Shown in pieces: positions 6,162 to 7,709 of a DNA stretch of 7,709 nucleotides (position 1 is the first letter of the stretch; the number at the start of each line of letters is the position of its first letter). Source of the DNA: Deltaproteobacteria bacterium UBA796 (GTDB taxonomy: Bacteria; Myxococcota_A; UBA796); the NCBI GenBank assembly GCA_002296975.1, contig DBIS01000038.1:8479-16187 (forward strand). Reading direction: 5' to 3'. The notes beneath the pieces were generated by a model. The model saw only the letters and a program-made list of their open reading frames with translations, was not told the DNA's origin and searched no databases. A program made the translations under genes and the position numbers.

Positions 6162-6797
6162 TTGAAAATGACTGCTGCTATCGCTGTGTTGTGGGCTTCG
6201 CTGTGCTGTGGAGATGCCCTCGCTGAAGGCTCTGTGGCATCAGTGTCCGATGCAGTTTCAGAGGGCGCAGTCACATTCGACCGTGAGTTGTTGACCATCG
6301 AAGAGCAAGTCAACACCTTGAAAGAGCGCGTGTTTCGTTCCAAGGCCACATTGCAGCTACTCAAGGAAATAGTGGTGCAAGGTAGCTCTTCTGGTTCTCG
6401 GGGTTCGTTGACCCACATCAATAAATTGGGTCGGAGCTACACCATTGAGTCCATCTCTTATTATTTAGACGGCCAAGGCAAGTTTTCGCGGGTTGACACC
6501 GTGGGCGGCTTGGATGACCAAAAGGAGATTCGAATTTTCGAGGGACCGATCCCCCCCGGCAATCACAATGTGAGTGTTCACATCAAGCTTCGCGGAAGTG
6601 GGTTCGGTATCTTTAGTTACGTCAACAACTATGTGTTCAATGTCCAGGCATCGACTGCGTTTGTAGCAGAGGATGGAAAAAGTTGTAAGGTTCGCGCAGT
6701 TATCAATGAGCGCGGCGGGATTAGCCGGTCCTTTACGGAGCGCCCGAGTGTGGTCTTTGAGACGCGATGTATTCGTTTGGCAGAAGACGGGGAGTGA
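6162..6797 (+). CDS. secreted coiled-coil plus beta-domain protein, unknown function
   Basis: The product has 211 residues from TTG 6162 (209 from ATG 6168). Residues 1-21 are a signal peptide (TAAIAVLWASLCCGDALA, cleaved before E22). The LCC in it is a poor lipobox, so a soluble periplasmic product is more likely than a lipoprotein. Residues about 40-71 form an amphipathic helix or coiled coil (LLTIEEQVNTLKERVF, then SKATLQLLKEIVV). From about 82 to 203 the chain is beta-rich, with LDGQGKFSRVDTVGGLDD, a PGNH turn (132-135) and an aromatic strand pair FGIFSYVNNYVF, suggesting an immunoglobulin-like or carbohydrate-binding-like fold. From memory, similar proteins in Myxococcota-type genomes are sometimes auto-annotated as dihydrolipoamide acetyltransferase, but I see neither a lipoyl domain nor a catalytic acyltransferase motif. 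The stop is seven bases before the downstream TPR gene, indicating an operon. A C7 run at 6551-6557 lies in the coding sequence. Confidence 0.88.
   Translation: MKMTAAIAVLWASLCCGDALAEGSVASVSDAVSEGAVTFDRELLTIEEQVNTLKERVFRSKATLQLLKEIVVQGSSSGSRGSLTHINKLGRSYTIESISYYLDGQGKFSRVDTVGGLDDQKEIRIFEGPIPPGNHNVSVHIKLRGSGFGIFSYVNNYVFNVQASTAFVAEDGKSCKVRAVINERGGISRSFTERPSVVFETRCIRLAEDGE
6789..6794 (+). promoter_or_regulatory. ribosome binding site for the TPR gene
   Basis: GGGGAG at 6789-6794, inside the last codons of the preceding gene, lies ten bases before TTG 6805. No ATG is available in this frame between the stop at 6799-6801 and the mature protein. The site therefore supports TTG 6805, whose product has a clear signal peptide. 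GTG 6829 would delete most of the n-region. Confidence 0.55.
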
Positions 6798-6804
6798 CTG
6801 AGCG

Positions 6805-7709
6805 TTGACTTTCTCAAACGCAGTCCGTGTGCTGGTATTGACCTCTCTCAGTTTGGGTGGAGGCCAAGTGCTCGCAGCTTCTGGCGCCGAGCTTCGGTTG
6901 GAGGCGCTTTCTCGTTCGGTTGACTCGGTTGAGCAAAGGCTGGAAAATCTAGAGAGAGAATATGGTCACCGGCGGGGTCTGATAGGCGCCCATGCGGCGG
7001 ATGTGCGTTTCGAAAATGCTGTATTCAATTATCTCGTCGGAAATTATGGAAAGGCAGCCACTCAGTTTTACACCCTCGTCGCGTCAGAAGCGTTGCTCGA
7101 CCAGGCAGTCGGTGCAGACGCGGAGTGGTATTTGGCCGAGAGTCTTATGGAGGACCGTCATCGTGTCACGGCTATCGAGGCCTATCAGCGGGTGATAGAT
7201 AAGGGCGCAGTCCATCCTTTTTTCGCAGATTCTGTACGGCGGCAGCTTGAGGCTTACGGATACCTCAAGGACTCTGAAGGCTTTTATCGGGTTTACAACC
7301 GTTATATTGTGACGGGTGTGGTGCCGACTACCAATAAAGTTCGCTACTCCATGGGGAAGAGCTTTTACCACCAAGGAGACTGGGCTCGGGCCAAGTCATT
7401 ATTTGCCGAAGTCTCGGGCGACAGTGACATGTACACCCGCGCACAGTATTTCATGGGCGCCATTTTGGTCGCAGAGGGCCAATTAGAGGGTGCTTTGCCG
7501 CATTTTGAGCGGGTTACCCAGTATATGCCGCCTGTTCAGGCTGATGGCTACCACGGTGTCGGCGGTATCCACGAGTTTGCGGCCAAGCGCGCAATGGAAA
7601 ACCAGGTGCTCGACCTTGCCCGGCTGGCGATGGGCAGGATTTATTATGAGTTGGGCGACTATGGGCGCTCGCAAACGCAATACCGAGACATCGATCCAGA
7701 GTCAAATCA
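6805..7709 (+). CDS. secreted tetratricopeptide-repeat protein (3' end beyond window)
   Basis: The frame is open from TTG 6805 to the right edge (301 codons and two bases), so the protein is C-terminally incomplete. Residues 1-24 or 1-25 are a signal peptide (MTFSNAVRVLVLTSLSLGGG, then QVLAA). Residues about 30-52 form a short coiled coil (LEALSRSVDSVEQRLENLER). TPR-like helix pairs follow: about 66-94 (VFNYLVGNYGKAATQF), 105-133 (AEWYLAESL, then AIEAYQRVID), 179-203 (YSMGKSFYHQGDWARAKSLF), 213-237 (AQYFMGAILVAEGQLEGALPHF) and 272-300 (ARLAMGRIYYELGDYGRSQ). The spacing of small and aromatic residues fits TPR units, so it is probably a periplasmic scaffold for a larger complex. It starts seven bases after the coiled-coil gene and is probably co-transcribed with it. 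Periplasmic TPR proteins of this style occur in the myxobacterial Glt gliding apparatus and in Tol-Pal-associated loci, but I cannot assign it to either. Confidence 0.9.
   Translation, partial: MTFSNAVRVLVLTSLSLGGGQVLAASGAELRLEALSRSVDSVEQRLENLEREYGHRRGLIGAHAADVRFENAVFNYLVGNYGKAATQFYTLVASEALLDQAVGADAEWYLAESLMEDRHRVTAIEAYQRVIDKGAVHPFFADSVRRQLEAYGYLKDSEGFYRVYNRYIVTGVVPTTNKVRYSMGKSFYHQGDWARAKSLFAEVSGDSDMYTRAQYFMGAILVAEGQLEGALPHFERVTQYMPPVQADGYHGVGGIHEFAAKRAMENQVLDLARLAMGRIYYELGDYGRSQTQYRDIDPESN

Noticed and set aside
5971..6165. A possible 64-residue plus-strand protein starting at GTG 5971
   Set aside because: No Shine-Dalgarno, no signal, domain or plausible composition, and it overlaps the start of the well-supported 6162 gene.
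6174..6212. Lipoprotein signal at the two cysteines (15-16) of the 6162 protein
   Set aside because: The residues before them (ASLC) lack the small residue required at -1, and a normal type I site (DALA before E22) follows.
6162..6797. Dihydrolipoamide acetyltransferase function for the coiled-coil protein
   Set aside because: It has a signal peptide and no lipoyl-lysine domain or acyltransferase catalytic motif, so such an annotation would be misleading.

Overview
The window looks like a chromosomal segment of a Gram-negative bacterium, most likely from Myxococcota, Bradymonadota or a similar former 'Deltaproteobacteria' lineage. The evidence is indirect: moderately high GC, frequent GTG/TTG starts, an SppA peptidase with a large beta-strand-rich N-terminal extension, an NtrC-type sigma-54 activator, a small cysteine-rich protein, and a coiled-coil/TPR secreted-protein pair of a type I associate with these groups. 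No marker gene fixes the taxon. I see no insertion sequence, CRISPR array, phage gene or obvious foreign island.

Layout: (1) 1-30 is the 3' end of a tRNA gene (probably tRNA-Phe) followed by a T-run. (2) 42-341 (+) encodes a small eight-cysteine protein whose frame stays open and hydrophobic back into the tRNA. (3) 342-1730 (-) encodes a complete REC-AAA+-Fis sigma-54-dependent response regulator, directly abutting the small gene tail to tail. (4) 1735-4173 (-) encodes an S49 signal peptide peptidase (SppA, long type) with an N-terminal domain that looks like an outer-membrane beta-barrel. It lies 4 bases upstream of the regulator gene, so the two probably form one operon transcribed leftwards. 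(5) 4174-4432 is a divergent control region. (6) 4433-5890 (+) encodes a PBP4/DacB-type D-Ala-D-Ala carboxypeptidase with all three penicillin-binding motifs. (7) 5894-6161 is non-coding, with potential for RNA secondary structure and one weak sigma-54-like core. (8) 6162-6797 and 6805-7709 (+, second one cut by the window edge) are a tight pair encoding a secreted coiled-coil/beta protein and a secreted TPR protein.

All five larger products except the regulator carry export signals, so the shared theme is envelope maintenance: membrane-protein or signal-peptide proteolysis, peptidoglycan trimming, and a periplasmic scaffold pair. The regulator may control sppA and possibly neighbouring envelope genes through sigma-54, but this is inference. 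The most notable points are the beta-barrel-SppA fusion coupled to a regulator without a visible kinase, the coiled-coil/TPR pair, and the small Cys-rich gene overlapping the tRNA border.
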